A stretch of DNA of 64,000 nucleotides from FCB group bacterium (GCA_024231695.1 JAAEQF010000591.1:1-64000), one strand, 5' to 3'. Numbered from the stretch's first letter, positions 1-9,392 are shown. The notes: a model not told the origin generated them from the letters alone. A program made the numbers and translations.

Positions 1-349
1 CCCCCCTTCGGTTGATTTTCAACTCCATTTTCTTCGCTGCATTCAAAACCGACATCTGGCTGCATTTCAGAAGGTCCGCGAGGTCGGTGCTCGGCATTGC
101 GCCGTACAAAGTCTGGACGGCGTGACCGAAATTAAAAAAGCCTTCCTTTTGGGCGTTCAAATCGAGCCTGGACGGCAGCACGATGCCGCGTTTTTTCATC
201 ATCACGCAGAGCGTACTATGCGGGATTCCAGTATATTGCCCTATAAGTTTTAAGTTGGGGCTGGCATAATAGAGCGCCCCGATTAGCTCTGTGAAGTTTC
301 GGTATTCTGTCCCGTTTTCGCGGTTATGTGCGCCCAAATCAAAGCTCAT
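1..349 (-). CDS. HTH-like putative regulator, truncated at window edge (MSFDLGAHNRENGTEYRNFTELIGALYYASPNLKLIGQYTGIPHSTLCVMMKKRG...)
   Basis: Open - strand frame from ATG at 349 to the window edge (not in ORF track because no stop); helix-turn-helix-like segments; divergent to the + operon. Confidence 0.5.
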   Translation of the reverse strand, partial: MSFDLGAHNRENGTEYRNFTELIGALYYASPNLKLIGQYTGIPHSTLCVMMKKRGIVLPSRLDLNAQKEGFFNFGHAVQTLYGAMPSTDLADLLKCSQMSVLNAAKKMELKINRRG

Positions 350-378
350 GAAACCGTTCTATCATATCAGCCCCCCCC

Positions 379-425
379 TTGTCAACCCCCCTACCGATTT
401 TTTTTTGCAGGGGGGGGGTTGACAA
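379..425. promoter_or_regulatory. Divergent promoter/operator: 13-bp perfect inverted repeat TTGTCAACCCCCC (379-391) / GGGGGGTTGACAA (413-425), each arm with an outward TTGACA
   Basis: Read directly; + strand TTGACA, 18-bp spacer, TATAAG, then AAAGGAG and ATG at 478. Confidence 0.6.
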
Positions 426-477
426 CGGATACCGGGATATGCTATAAGGGTGTAAGGGTGTAAGAAAGGAGAAAAAA

Positions 478-654
478 ATGGCTGAGACAGGGAAACAGGG
501 CGGGAAGAAAATCGGGCGGTCGATGAGAAGCCCGTCCCACCAGCGATACAATCAGACCCACAGGCGCGAAATCAACAAGCGCAACCGGCTACGGCGGCAC
601 CTGAAACGGCACCCTAAGGACGGGGTGGCGGTTGAGGCGTTGGAAAATCTGTAG
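478..654 (+). CDS. small basic hypothetical protein (58 aa, MAETGKQGGKKIGRSMRSPSHQRYNQTHRR...)
   Basis: AAGGAG SD, ATG, clean ORF. Confidence 0.55.
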   Translation: MAETGKQGGKKIGRSMRSPSHQRYNQTHRREINKRNRLRRHLKRHPKDGVAVEALENL

Positions 655-664
655 GGGGCAAATC

Positions 665-1144
665 ATGGGTTTGAGCAAGGCTCGGATAAAAGGGGAAATC
701 GCGGAGGTTTTAAAAACCGGCAAATGGATGCTTCGGCGTTCTAACAACGGTAAGTCCTATGGGGGGTTCCAGTGGGCGGGGCTTGGTTGTTGGACGGAAG
801 CACCAGATTGGAACCCGGAACCCGAGTGTGGGGGGGGGTTGCACGGATGCGGACCCGCTTCGTCGGGGTTTTGGACAAGTGGTTGTTCTATCGACTTCTG
901 CAAAATTGACGGGGAAGTGGTTGAAATCGACGGGACGAAACTGAAATGCCATCGAGCAATGATTTTACTCCGAGACACCCTTCCCGACAACCTCACAGTC
1001 GGCGGTGGGTTGGATCTCTTCGGCACCGGCATAACCGAACTTCCCGACAACCTCACGGTCGGCGATTGGTTGAATCTTGGGGGCACCGGCATAACCGAAC
1101 TTCCCGACAACGCGATAATAAATGGTGACATTTACTGGCAATAA
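665..1144 (+). CDS. hypothetical protein with [17 protein letters not shown] repeats
   Basis: ORF with 20-aa tandem repeats (60-bp DNA period). Confidence 0.6.
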   Translation: MGLSKARIKGEIAEVLKTGKWMLRRSNNGKSYGGFQWAGLGCWTEAPDWNPEPECGGGLHGCGPASSGFWTSGCSIDFCKIDGEVVEIDGTKLKCHRAMILLRDTLPDNLTVGGGLDLFGTGITELPDNLTVGDWLNLGGTGITELPDNAIINGDIYWQ

Positions 1145-1163
1145 AAACGAAAGGGGAAACGCG

Positions 1164-1568
1164 GTGGTCAACAAAGTAATAATAGTCGGCAATCTCGGGA
1201 AAGACCCGGAGATCCGCTACACCCAGAGCGGAACAGCGGTGGCGAATTTTACCGTAGCCACGTCCGAACGCTGGAAAGACAAGAACACCGGGGAAATGCA
1301 GGAGAGTACCGAGTGGCATCGCATCGTCGCTTGGGGACGGCTGGGGGAAGTCTGTGGGGAATACCTGTCGAAAGGTCGGCAAGTCTACATCGAAGGGAAA
1401 CTCCAGACGAAATCGTGGGAGAAGGACGGCGTGACCCGCTACACCACCGAAGTCGTCGCCCGCGAGATGAAGATGTTGGGCAACAAGGACGACCGGCCAG
1501 CGAAAACCGAATATGACGGACCTACAGTCGTCCCCGCACCGGATGACGGGGATGATGTTCCGTTCTAG
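1164..1568 (+). CDS. ssb: single-stranded DNA-binding protein
   Basis: [32 protein letters not shown]...; acidic C-tail [11 protein letters not shown] start after AAAGGGG. Confidence 0.95.
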   Translation: MVNKVIIVGNLGKDPEIRYTQSGTAVANFTVATSERWKDKNTGEMQESTEWHRIVAWGRLGEVCGEYLSKGRQVYIEGKLQTKSWEKDGVTRYTTEVVAREMKMLGNKDDRPAKTEYDGPTVVPAPDDGDDVPF

Positions 1569-1577
1569 GGGGTGAAA

Positions 1578-1685
1578 ATGAGATATTTTCAAGAGTTTGC
1601 GGTTGCCGTGGCGATAATTTTCATTATCGCAGAAGTCTTGTTTCGGTCTGCCGGGACATCTTTCTGGACGGCGCTCGGGGGGTGA
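1578..1685 (+). CDS. 35-aa single-TM peptide
   Basis: MRYFQEFAVAVAIIFIIAEVLF...; SD GGGGGTG. Confidence 0.4.
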   Translation: MRYFQEFAVAVAIIFIIAEVLFRSAGTSFWTALGG

Positions 1686-1686
1686 T

Positions 1687-1995
1687 ATGCCAATCGGAAC
1701 ATTGAGTTTCCACGAGCATTTCGAAGTCCTGTGGGACATCGAGTTCGACTATGAACCAAAAGAAAAGGCGATAGCAGATTACCGCCGGGACGTATACTAT
1801 CCGGGTTGCGAAGAAACTGTAACCGTGACGCAAATCGGTCTTGTGTCTGACTCAGGAGATGGCGAGTTGGTTCTCAACCAAGACCAATTCAACGCCGTCA
1901 TGGGGCAGATTGGGGACCAAATTACTGAAGCGTGCATCGAACACGCGCATTATTTCGGGTATGCGGGACGGTATCGTATGCAACAAACAATGTAA
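1687..1995 (+). CDS. hypothetical protein (102 aa)
   Basis: ORF collinear with operon. Confidence 0.55.
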   Translation: MPIGTLSFHEHFEVLWDIEFDYEPKEKAIADYRRDVYYPGCEETVTVTQIGLVSDSGDGELVLNQDQFNAVMGQIGDQITEACIEHAHYFGYAGRYRMQQTM

Positions 1996-2012
1996 TAATA
2001 TAAGGAGAGATA

Positions 2013-2918
2013 ATGTTAAAAATTCTGAGAGCGTCTGACCCGTTGGTTATCGACCAATTAGTCGTTTGCATTTACTCCAACCCCGGCCTGGGCAAGACAA
2101 CCCTCGGATTCTCCGCAAATGCCCCCCTGCTGCTCGATTTTGACAAAGGCGCAGGGCGGGCCGCATCCAGGGGGGACAGCGTACAGATCGACACCTGGCC
2201 GGAGGTGACGGGCATCACCAAGGATGACTTGGCACCCTACCAAACCATAGTGGTTGATACAGTTGGCCGCGCCCTCGACATTCTCACCACAGACATCATC
2301 CGGCGATACCCCAAGAAAGGCTACGGTGGGGCACTCTCACTTCAGGGGTACGGCACCCTAAAAGCTGAGTTTACCGCATGGTTGAAGGCTATCCGGCAGT
2401 TGGGAAAGGACGTTGTTTTGATTGCTCACTCTTCGGAGGACAAATCCGGTGATGAAATCATCGAGCGCCTGGATGTCCAGGGCGGGTCCAAAGGGGAAAT
2501 CTACAAAAGCGCCGATGCCATGGGTAGGTTATCCCTAGTGAACGGGCAGAGAGTTCTGAATTTTTCCCCGACCGATACGACTTTCGGTAAAAACCCCGCT
2601 GGAACGCAGCCCTTAAACGTACCGGACGCTGACATCGCCCCGGTATTTCTCGGCGGGGTGGTTGACGGCATCAAGGAAAAAATAAACGCATTAACCGACG
2701 AGCAGCAGAACCGCCAGAACATGATCGCTGATTGGGCCGCGAGTGTGGAAGTCGCCACTACGGCAGACGATTTCAATGAACTTGTGAAACAGGTCAAGAA
2801 GGCAGACAAGTCTGTCCAAAAAACGGTGAAGGGTCTGCTGCACAAATCTGCCATCTCGCTTGGACTCGTTTACGATAAGGGCAAGGGCGGCTACGCAACG
2901 GAAAAAGTCGAAGGATGA
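2013..2918 (+). CDS. P-loop ATPase, Sak4/AAA_24-like phage recombination protein
   Basis: YSNPGLGKTTLGFSANAPLLLDFDKG Walker A and typical AAA_24 layout; SD AGGAGAG. Confidence 0.8.
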   Translation: MLKILRASDPLVIDQLVVCIYSNPGLGKTTLGFSANAPLLLDFDKGAGRAASRGDSVQIDTWPEVTGITKDDLAPYQTIVVDTVGRALDILTTDIIRRYPKKGYGGALSLQGYGTLKAEFTAWLKAIRQLGKDVVLIAHSSEDKSGDEIIERLDVQGGSKGEIYKSADAMGRLSLVNGQRVLNFSPTDTTFGKNPAGTQPLNVPDADIAPVFLGGVVDGIKEKINALTDEQQNRQNMIADWAASVEVATTADDFNELVKQVKKADKSVQKTVKGLLHKSAISLGLVYDKGKGGYATEKVEG

Positions 2919-3514
2919 AAATCACCCTGCACGTTACAGACATCGACAGCTACGTTTGGTTCAGGCGCATCGAATCCATGACCGTTGAAGAAATGCGGGG
3001 CCGGTTACTCCGCACAGCGCCAGCCAATGACCAAATGCGGATGGGGACCGCTTGGCATTCGATTCTTGAAGACCCGCCGGAAGAAATAGACGAAATTGAA
3101 CGGGACGGTTTCACGTTCAACGTAGCCTGTGACGCTGAGATTGTCCTGCCTCAGATCCGAGAAGTCAGAGCTTGCGAGAACTATTTTATTGACGGGGTTG
3201 AAATCAGACTCACCGGGAAATGTGACGGAGCCAGCGGGAACAAAATCACTGACCATAAGCTCACGTTCAAGCCAAACCCCACCACCTACACGACCGCATA
3301 CCAGTGGCGGGCATATCTGGACATCTTCAACGCCGATGTTTTCGAGTACATTATTTATTCGGCCCGAAAGAAAAAAGACATCGTCACAATCCACGATGTT
3401 TCCACCATGAGAATGTATCGGTATCCGGGGATGGAAAGCGATTTGAAAGTAGGCATATTCGAACTGCTGCAATTCATTAAAGCGTATGTGCCGGAGAAAC
3501 TGGAAACGGCATGA
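2915..3514 (+). CDS. PD-(D/E)XK superfamily nuclease (phage exonuclease-like)
   Basis: MGTAWHSILE...GKCDG...ITDHKLTF motifs; ATGA overlap with Sak4-like gene. Confidence 0.65.
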   Translation: MKITLHVTDIDSYVWFRRIESMTVEEMRGRLLRTAPANDQMRMGTAWHSILEDPPEEIDEIERDGFTFNVACDAEIVLPQIREVRACENYFIDGVEIRLTGKCDGASGNKITDHKLTFKPNPTTYTTAYQWRAYLDIFNADVFEYIIYSARKKKDIVTIHDVSTMRMYRYPGMESDLKVGIFELLQFIKAYVPEKLETA

Positions 3515-3924
3515 ACTTCCCAGCGTACTCAGACGAGCAACGCAAACTCCAGGTGAACTGGGAATTGGTCGCTACCCATGTGGCCCGCTGGAAACCCAAG
3601 ACATTTTTTGACATTTCCATCACCCGAAAACAGAAACGGGATAGCGATCCGCTGCGGGGATATTATTTCTCCACGGTCCTGCGGATATTCGCGGAAAACC
3701 AGGGGTACGACCGGCATGATGAAAAACTGTTTCACCATCAACTCAAAGCAATATTTTTTCAGATTAAACCGGATAAACTCGGCGTTTACCGGGACGTCCC
3801 GCACGTTTTCCATAAGGAGAAATCCGAACTGGATGTACCGAGAAAACGGCAGTTTGTCTCTTGGGTGAAACGATTCGCCGCTGAACAAGGCTGCTACATT
3901 CCGGACCCCGGAGAACCGGCATGA
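3511..3924 (+). CDS. phage hypothetical protein (recombination block)
   Basis: ORF translationally coupled with neighbours. Confidence 0.5.
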   Translation: MNFPAYSDEQRKLQVNWELVATHVARWKPKTFFDISITRKQKRDSDPLRGYYFSTVLRIFAENQGYDRHDEKLFHHQLKAIFFQIKPDKLGVYRDVPHVFHKEKSELDVPRKRQFVSWVKRFAAEQGCYIPDPGEPA

Positions 3925-4223
3925 CCCCGATGCCAAAAATCAAAATGTACCGCAACCCCCGCTATTTAAAATGGCTCCGAACTCAGCCTTGTGCTGCCTG
4001 CGGGGCCATGCGGTCGGATAACATGGATATTGTAGCGGCGCATCAACGGGATTTACCGGGGCATGGGGGTGGAACCGGCATTAAACCGCACGATACATAT
4101 TGTCTCCCGCTCTGCGATGCCTGTCATAAATTGAGCCACCAAGGATATGCCGTTTTCGCGGACACAGCAGAGAGTTGTCTTGACCATTTCACCCGGTTTC
4201 TGGCGCAGGGAGGGAAACCTTAA
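3921..4223 (+). CDS. HNH/YbcO-DUF968-like putative endonuclease
   Basis: YLKWLRTQPCAACGA...AAHQR...GTGIKPHDTYCLPLCDACHKLSHQ. Confidence 0.7.
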   Translation: MTPMPKIKMYRNPRYLKWLRTQPCAACGAMRSDNMDIVAAHQRDLPGHGGGTGIKPHDTYCLPLCDACHKLSHQGYAVFADTAESCLDHFTRFLAQGGKP

Positions 4224-4411
4224 TGCCAAAATATACACCTACTCCCGATGATTTGTATGAAACGAAACCCTGTTTTGTTTGTGGCAGAGATGTCCTGGAC
4301 GAAGGGGCAGAAACGTGCAGCCATCTATGCGAACAGCTAAAGCAAAACTTTGACGACGATTGGGAATGGTTCTTGTGGAAAGACTACGAAGGAGAAGAAG
4401 ACGATTTTTAA
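4223..4411 (+). CDS. small Cys-rich (zinc-binding) protein
   Basis: CFVCGRD...CSHLCE. Confidence 0.5.
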   Translation: MPKYTPTPDDLYETKPCFVCGRDVLDEGAETCSHLCEQLKQNFDDDWEWFLWKDYEGEEDDF

Positions 4412-4428
4412 ACCGTTAGGAGGAACCA

Positions 4429-4644
4429 ATGAAACGAAGAGTCGAATATTTCGAATGGCAGAAACAGGCCGGGGAAATAACGCTGAAAAAGGTCAAGAAA
4501 GGGGAGGCCACGTTTCACCAGTTCGGCATTGACTTTATGGAAGTCGATACCGGATGCGGGCAGTTTACCACAGCCGTCATCGAGTTGGACGATGGGACCG
4601 TTTTAAATGTCGCAGCGGAAACAATTCGGTTTTTGGAGGGATAG
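4429..4644 (+). CDS. hypothetical protein (71 aa)
   Basis: AGGAGG SD, ATG. Confidence 0.5.
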   Translation: MKRRVEYFEWQKQAGEITLKKVKKGEATFHQFGIDFMEVDTGCGQFTTAVIELDDGTVLNVAAETIRFLEG

Positions 4645-4646
4645 CG

Positions 4647-4877
4647 ATGCAATGCCCAAATTGCGGCGAAGACCGCATTAAAAAGCAAACGTGGCAAGAC
4701 GATATCTGGGGCGCTTGGACAACCGTAGAGACATTTCTGCAATGCTCAGATTGCGGGTGGACGTATCATAACTCCTACGGGCATACGGCAATCAACGGTG
4801 TGCCGGAAACGCCGGATGAGATTGACGAGTATGGTATCGACGGGGTTGAGTACCCGGCATCACGGGAGGCGGGATAG
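4647..4877 (+). CDS. zinc-ribbon protein
   Basis: MQCPNCGED...LQCSDCGWTY. Confidence 0.55.
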   Translation: MQCPNCGEDRIKKQTWQDDIWGAWTTVETFLQCSDCGWTYHNSYGHTAINGVPETPDEIDEYGIDGVEYPASREAG

Positions 4878-5537
4878 ATGAAAACCAGACCGATTTTATT
4901 CTCAGGCCCGATGGTACGGGCGATTTTGGAAGGGCGGAAAACTCAAACGCGTAGGGTGGTGAAAACACCACAACCATCAAATGAAGTCGGAGAGTTTTTG
5001 CGCCAACTATGGCCGTGCCGCCGGGGGAAATACGATTATATGGGCGATCCGGAAAAGGGGCATGAAGTTTCGCTAAAACCGTATGCGTTCCCCGGAGAAA
5101 GGCTGTGGGTTCGGGAAACTTGGGCAGATGTAAATAATTTCGGCGTAGAGGCCATAGCCTACCGGGCGGACGGGGATGTCATCAATGTGCCGAAAGATGA
5201 TGATTTCAAGTTCATCCCTCCCGTACCAGAAAAATGGTGGTTTGCGGTATGGGCTGGTGACCTGATTGCTGGGCATGAAAAAGGTTGGCATCCCTCCATC
5301 CACATGCCCCGCTGGGCCTCGCGCATCACCCTTGAGGTTACAGGTATCCGGGTGGAGAGGGTGCAGGATATTTCGGAGGCAGACGCACGGGCAGAGGGTG
5401 TTGTCCCCGATGAAGACAACCCAACAGGTGTACCCTATAGAGATACATTCGCCTTTGTGTGGGATTTCATCAACGGCAAAAAACACCCGTGGGATAGCAA
5501 CCCCTGGGTTTGGGTAGTGGATTTTCGGAGCGCATAG
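4878..5537 (+). CDS. ASCH-domain-like phage protein
   Basis: MKTRPILFSGPMVRAILEGRKTQTRRVVK... hallmark N-terminus. Confidence 0.75.
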   Translation: MKTRPILFSGPMVRAILEGRKTQTRRVVKTPQPSNEVGEFLRQLWPCRRGKYDYMGDPEKGHEVSLKPYAFPGERLWVRETWADVNNFGVEAIAYRADGDVINVPKDDDFKFIPPVPEKWWFAVWAGDLIAGHEKGWHPSIHMPRWASRITLEVTGIRVERVQDISEADARAEGVVPDEDNPTGVPYRDTFAFVWDFINGKKHPWDSNPWVWVVDFRSA

Positions 5538-5540
5538 CCC

Positions 5541-5654
5541 ATGAACCGCCCCACGGGGCTAACGCCGATGCCCGACTATGGAGAGTTGCTGGGGAAGGAT
5601 GGATGTAGGAGTACCGGGCCATGGACCGGGAAGAACGAAACCCATCTGGAGTGA
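5541..5654 (+). CDS. small hypothetical protein (37 aa)
   Basis: short ORF in the gap between larger ORFs. Confidence 0.3.
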   Translation: MNRPTGLTPMPDYGELLGKDGCRSTGPWTGKNETHLE

Positions 5655-5748
5655 AAAAACCGGTCGACCCCGTGCCAGCAGGGCGGACTCTCCACCAGTT
5701 GCCCACAGTACCCGGTACACGCGCCCGACGAGAAAGATGGAGGATGTG

Positions 5749-6294
5749 ATGAAAAGAGAAAAATTAGCAGAAGCATTGGACGGGCAGGAATACCCCGGAG
5801 TTATTACACCTTATGCCAACGAGATCATGGAGGGCACAGACCTTGTGGTGGTCTTCGGTGGGTCTGACGATCTAATGGAATTTTGGGGAGCCATCAATGA
5901 CGAACTCGGGTGCTACGAAGGCGGCCGAGCCTTTTTGACGAACCGGGGGTTGCTGGAAAACGAATGTGAAGAGGATGGATGCCCGTATTTCCAGCGGGAG
6001 ATTGACAGAGCGCAAAGAATCGATGCGATTTGGTGTCCCAAAGATAAAAACGGCCAGATCATCGCATCATGGACGTATGAAACAAGCATCCCCCATTCCA
6101 CCTTCCGCGCCATGGAAGACGGGGACATTTATTGTATCGGCATCGTTTTCAATTTGAGTGATGCACTTCCCCCTACCAAATCCCATACTGAGCATTCCGA
6201 AGCGGAGACTTGCACCTGCAACCGGTCAGATCCGATACCGTATATGCCGATCATGGGATGGAAATGCAGACAATGCGGTGGGCATGTTGATTAG
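5749..6294 (+). CDS. hypothetical protein with C-terminal Cys cluster
   Basis: ATG at 5749 after GGAGG; CTCNR...WKCRQCGG. Confidence 0.5.
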   Translation: MKREKLAEALDGQEYPGVITPYANEIMEGTDLVVVFGGSDDLMEFWGAINDELGCYEGGRAFLTNRGLLENECEEDGCPYFQREIDRAQRIDAIWCPKDKNGQIIASWTYETSIPHSTFRAMEDGDIYCIGIVFNLSDALPPTKSHTEHSEAETCTCNRSDPIPYMPIMGWKCRQCGGHVD

Positions 6295-6329
6295 CCTTAA
6301 CCATCGGTGAAACGCGATAAATGCCGAGA

Positions 6330-6350
6330 GGCAGACAAGGAGGGGTGATG
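6330..6350 (+). repeat. 21-bp direct repeat copy 1 GGCAGACAAGGAGGGGTGATG
   Basis: identical to 6801-6821. Confidence 0.85.
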
Positions 6351-6626
6351 CCGACAAACTGCACCAGATGCGAGGGGACCGGGTTCCTGAATGTCAACCA
6401 ATACACAGAAATAACCGGCATAGATTTTTATGAACTTGCCGACCCCCATGCCACTATTCTGGAGTGGATGAAGGGGGATTTTTGGGACCACGATGTTCAG
6501 GTTTGTGATTGCTGCGGAGATGGGGAGGATTGGTACGGGACACCCGGTGAACACTACAATGAATCAGATCCCTACGGATCGGGTGGTCCATATGCCTACA
6601 ACGGCGGTCTGTGCGAGTGTCATTGA
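6348..6626 (+). CDS. DnaJ-type Cys-rich small protein
   Basis: MPTNCTRCEGTGFLN...CDCCGDGEDW... Confidence 0.5.
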   Translation: MPTNCTRCEGTGFLNVNQYTEITGIDFYELADPHATILEWMKGDFWDHDVQVCDCCGDGEDWYGTPGEHYNESDPYGSGGPYAYNGGLCECH

Positions 6627-6660
6627 AACACATGGGGCGGTGAACTGAAAGGAGGGGTGA

Positions 6661-6819
6661 GTGGACTGGACAGATGAAATAAAGTGGTACAGGAAATGGC
6701 TAAAACGCATCGACATGGACGGCCCCGTGACCGCCGAAAATGCGGAGGACATGCGCCGCTGGGCAAGAATCGCACTGATGAAGCGGACGCCCATCTCGGG
6801 GGCAGACAAGGAGGGGTGA
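6661..6819 (+). CDS. small hypothetical protein (52 aa, GTG start)
   Basis: GGAGGGG SD; TGATG overlap with next ORF. Confidence 0.45.
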   Translation: MDWTDEIKWYRKWLKRIDMDGPVTAENAEDMRRWARIALMKRTPISGADKEG

Positions 6820-6821
6820 TG
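6801..6821 (+). repeat. 21-bp direct repeat copy 2
   Basis: identical to 6330-6350. Confidence 0.85.
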
Positions 6822-7055
6822 GACTTCGAAAAAGAGTTAGAAAATTTAATCAACCGGCACAGCATCGAAAACGACAGCAATACACCGGATTATATTCTGG
6901 CACAGTACATATCCGGGTGTCTTGCCGCCTTCACAACCGCAGTTCAACAACGGGAAGGGTGGTACGGAAGAGATCCCCGACCGTCTTTCACCGAGGATCA
7001 TACTCCCGCGCCGGGTCGGGAATCGAAAACTGACGGCTCCAGGCAACCAAAATAG
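6819..7055 (+). CDS. hypothetical protein (78 aa)
   Basis: coupled start; last gene of + block. Confidence 0.45.
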   Translation: MDFEKELENLINRHSIENDSNTPDYILAQYISGCLAAFTTAVQQREGWYGRDPRPSFTEDHTPAPGRESKTDGSRQPK

Positions 7056-7542
7056 TCGGCTTGGGCAAATCCTTACCCTTGATTTGAAAGCGGTAGACCG
7101 CACCACCGTCAAACTCCCGGCATCCCTCGCAGGGGCCGGTGTGATTCCCCTGGGCCACTAGCATTCCGTCACTATCCCGTAGGACCGCTCCCGGTGTTCC
7201 CCACTCTTTGGGATATACCAAGGCCGCTGTGTCTGTCTCAGACGTTCCCCTCCACAGAATATGGGCCGTTTCGATGGACGGGGGGCCGGGTTGGTCGTCT
7301 GGTTTTTCTGCCAGTTTCGCCCAGCCAAGTTCCGGCCCCACCTTTGCGATATTCAGCGTCACAATTTGTTCGATAATCTGGTCTATCGTTTTCCCCTTGC
7401 GGTACCGGGTTAGAATCGCCCGTACAAAGCGGGGAATGTCTTCTGGTTGCTGAATCCCCTGGATGGACGGTGATGCACCCGCGTTTCTCCGGTTTGCCAG
7501 AATCGCCGCTATGATCGCTTCGCTACTCATTGTTTCCTCCAA
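6988..7542 (-). CDS. hypothetical phage protein (184 aa)
   Basis: long ORF, convergent with + block. Confidence 0.6.
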   Translation of the reverse strand: MEETMSSEAIIAAILANRRNAGASPSIQGIQQPEDIPRFVRAILTRYRKGKTIDQIIEQIVTLNIAKVGPELGWAKLAEKPDDQPGPPSIETAHILWRGTSETDTAALVYPKEWGTPGAVLRDSDGMLVAQGNHTGPCEGCREFDGGAVYRFQIKGKDLPKPTILVAWSRQFSIPDPAREYDPR

Positions 7543-7873
7543 TCGTCAGCGCATCATCCACTTCCCCGGCAGGTAGGTTACCGACCTGGACGTTGACAAC
7601 CGGCGGGTCTGAACTACCGAAGACGGCATCCAGAACGGTTTTCAGGACTTTGGAAAGGCCGTCAAAAACGCCGACATTAAATTTCTGAGCGATTTTAAAA
7701 ACGCCTTTCGACTCGGAGACTGTGGCTTCACCGAACCCCCCGGTGACGGTTTTCTCTGTGATTCTTTCAATCACCGTCCCGTCTAACCCAAATTTGTCAG
7801 TGATTTTGACTGTGCCACCAGCACACCCGGTCATCATAATAACGCAAATTGCTATTGCGAAATACCTACTCAT
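7523..7873 (-). CDS. putative lipoprotein
   Basis: MSRYFAIAICVIMMTGCAGG signal peptide with lipobox. Confidence 0.55.
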   Translation of the reverse strand: MSRYFAIAICVIMMTGCAGGTVKITDKFGLDGTVIERITEKTVTGGFGEATVSESKGVFKIAQKFNVGVFDGLSKVLKTVLDAVFGSSDPPVVNVQVGNLPAGEVDDALTIGGNNE

Positions 7874-8210
7874 CGTCTTCTCCTATGAACTCCTTGGGGA
7901 GCCAACCGTTGTCCAGAAGCACATTCAGGATGCCGCAACTTAGCCCGTGGATGGCCGAAGTATCTTCTTCATCATCGAACATCCTATGCCCGGTCTGGTG
8001 GTCGATGGCGTGAAGTAGTTCATGAATGAACGTGGTCATCACAGCGTACCCCGGTATTTCTTCGCCACCGTCCATAATGTTGCCGACGTTAATTCTTCTC
8101 ATCGTGGATTGGCTCAACCCTAAAACATCCGTTCTTTCACGGAACGTGTAGGGGTACTCGACTTCCACCCAACCGCCACCAATCTTGACCCTTTTCGGCA
8201 ATTTAATCAT
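7866..8210 (-). CDS. zinc metalloprotease-like protein (HELLH)
   Basis: TFIHELLHAIDHQTGH. Confidence 0.65.
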   Translation of the reverse strand: MIKLPKRVKIGGGWVEVEYPYTFRERTDVLGLSQSTMRRINVGNIMDGGEEIPGYAVMTTFIHELLHAIDHQTGHRMFDDEEDTSAIHGLSCGILNVLLDNGWLPKEFIGEDDE

Positions 8211-8437
8211 GAGTAAATGTCCTCCAGGTCTATGTGATTCTCTTCAAGTATTTCGCAAAACTTTTCCCTCAGTTCATCGAACCCTAAACCCCACCTGTTC
8301 TCATATTTTGTTTGGTCGCGCATCCAATTCTGGAAGTCCCATATACACCCGCATAGATTATCGGACGCATTGTCGCGCCGGAACTTCTCTGTATCGTCGG
8401 GGTCATTAAGGTCGTATTTTTTATAGACTATCGGCAC
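8207..8437 (-). CDS. hypothetical protein (76 aa)
   Basis: collinear ORF. Confidence 0.45.
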   Translation of the reverse strand: MPIVYKKYDLNDPDDTEKFRRDNASDNLCGCIWDFQNWMRDQTKYENRWGLGFDELREKFCEILEENHIDLEDIYS

Positions 8438-8645
8438 GTTTTTGTTTTCTTAGTTTGCGGTTCATGCTATCGCAACGGCTGCATTTGGAACGCACATTGT
8501 TCCCGTTAGCCGAAAAATCTGTCAAAAGTTTAAATTGACGGCATTGTGTGCAATACCTCTCCCTTGGTTTTTCTTCCGGTAGCGGTATTAGAATTTCAGG
8601 GGTACAACCTTTTGGCTTTCCGCACGATAGATAATGGGTTTCCAA
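8421..8645 (-). CDS. small zinc-finger protein
   Basis: RYCTQCRQFKLLTDF..NGNNVRSKCSRCDS. Confidence 0.5.
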   Translation of the reverse strand: METHYLSCGKPKGCTPEILIPLPEEKPRERYCTQCRQFKLLTDFSANGNNVRSKCSRCDSMNRKLRKQKRADSL

Positions 8646-9376
8646 AAGTATTCTCCATTTTCGTAAATATCAAAATAGACTAACCCCCAATGGATAGTTC
8701 CGCTGCATTGTCTCGCACCAAACTTTGAACCTTGACCCTGTAACGCAGGGGTGGTCATAGCCAACCACGAACCAGGCTCACCACAATAAAAAGCGTAATG
8801 GACATGACTGCGGATTATAATGTCGGATTTGGGTTGTTCTTCATGTTCTGCCCAGATATAATTCCACAACCGTTCCTTGGCAATCGGAGTGGCTTTCCCG
8901 TGGGGTATGGTTGTGTTGCCGACCTTGTGCTTAACGTCGAAAATAACCCCATTGACATTTATCCATTCGTGGTCGCCAATCTTATCGGCTTTTACACCCT
9001 CCCGAATAAAATCTTCGTAGTCGTCATTTGTGCCCGTATGGTAAGGAGTCCCACGAGTAAGCACGATATGCCTTGCTTCCCAAATATTGATGCACTCGAC
9101 AGCCATTTCGACCTGTGCATGTCGAGAAGACGTAATCAATTCTGTGCCGCCAGAGCGTTCGCCCCTGCCGTCTATACAATCCCCGTTTACAATTAACACA
9201 TCTGGTTTTTGTTCGGCTTTGATGCGGTCGGCTAATTTGACATATTCTGCCCAGAGTTCGACTTGAGTGCGGTAGAATTTGTTCCCAAGAGTTTGGGTAG
9301 CGAACTTAGAAGGTGTGAGTCCTACGCGGTGTCCGCAATGGAAATCGGCTATAACGACTACTCGTTTTTTCTTCAC
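8588..9376 (-). CDS. calcineurin-like metallophosphoesterase
   Basis: VVVIADFHCGHR...VNGDCIDGRG...SHVHYAF. Confidence 0.75.
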   Translation of the reverse strand: MKKKRVVVIADFHCGHRVGLTPSKFATQTLGNKFYRTQVELWAEYVKLADRIKAEQKPDVLIVNGDCIDGRGERSGGTELITSSRHAQVEMAVECINIWEARHIVLTRGTPYHTGTNDDYEDFIREGVKADKIGDHEWINVNGVIFDVKHKVGNTTIPHGKATPIAKERLWNYIWAEHEEQPKSDIIIRSHVHYAFYCGEPGSWLAMTTPALQGQGSKFGARQCSGTIHWGLVYFDIYENGEYFWKPIIYRAESQKVVPLKF

Positions 9377-9392
9377 ACACTCTCCAATGCTG

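Noticed and set aside
1122-1163. Longer SSB start at 1122
   Set aside because: GTG at 1164 follows AAAGGGG and gives the canonical SSB N-terminus
1053-1739. 228-aa - strand ORF
   Set aside because: Antisense to SSB and neighbours; composition is a shadow frame
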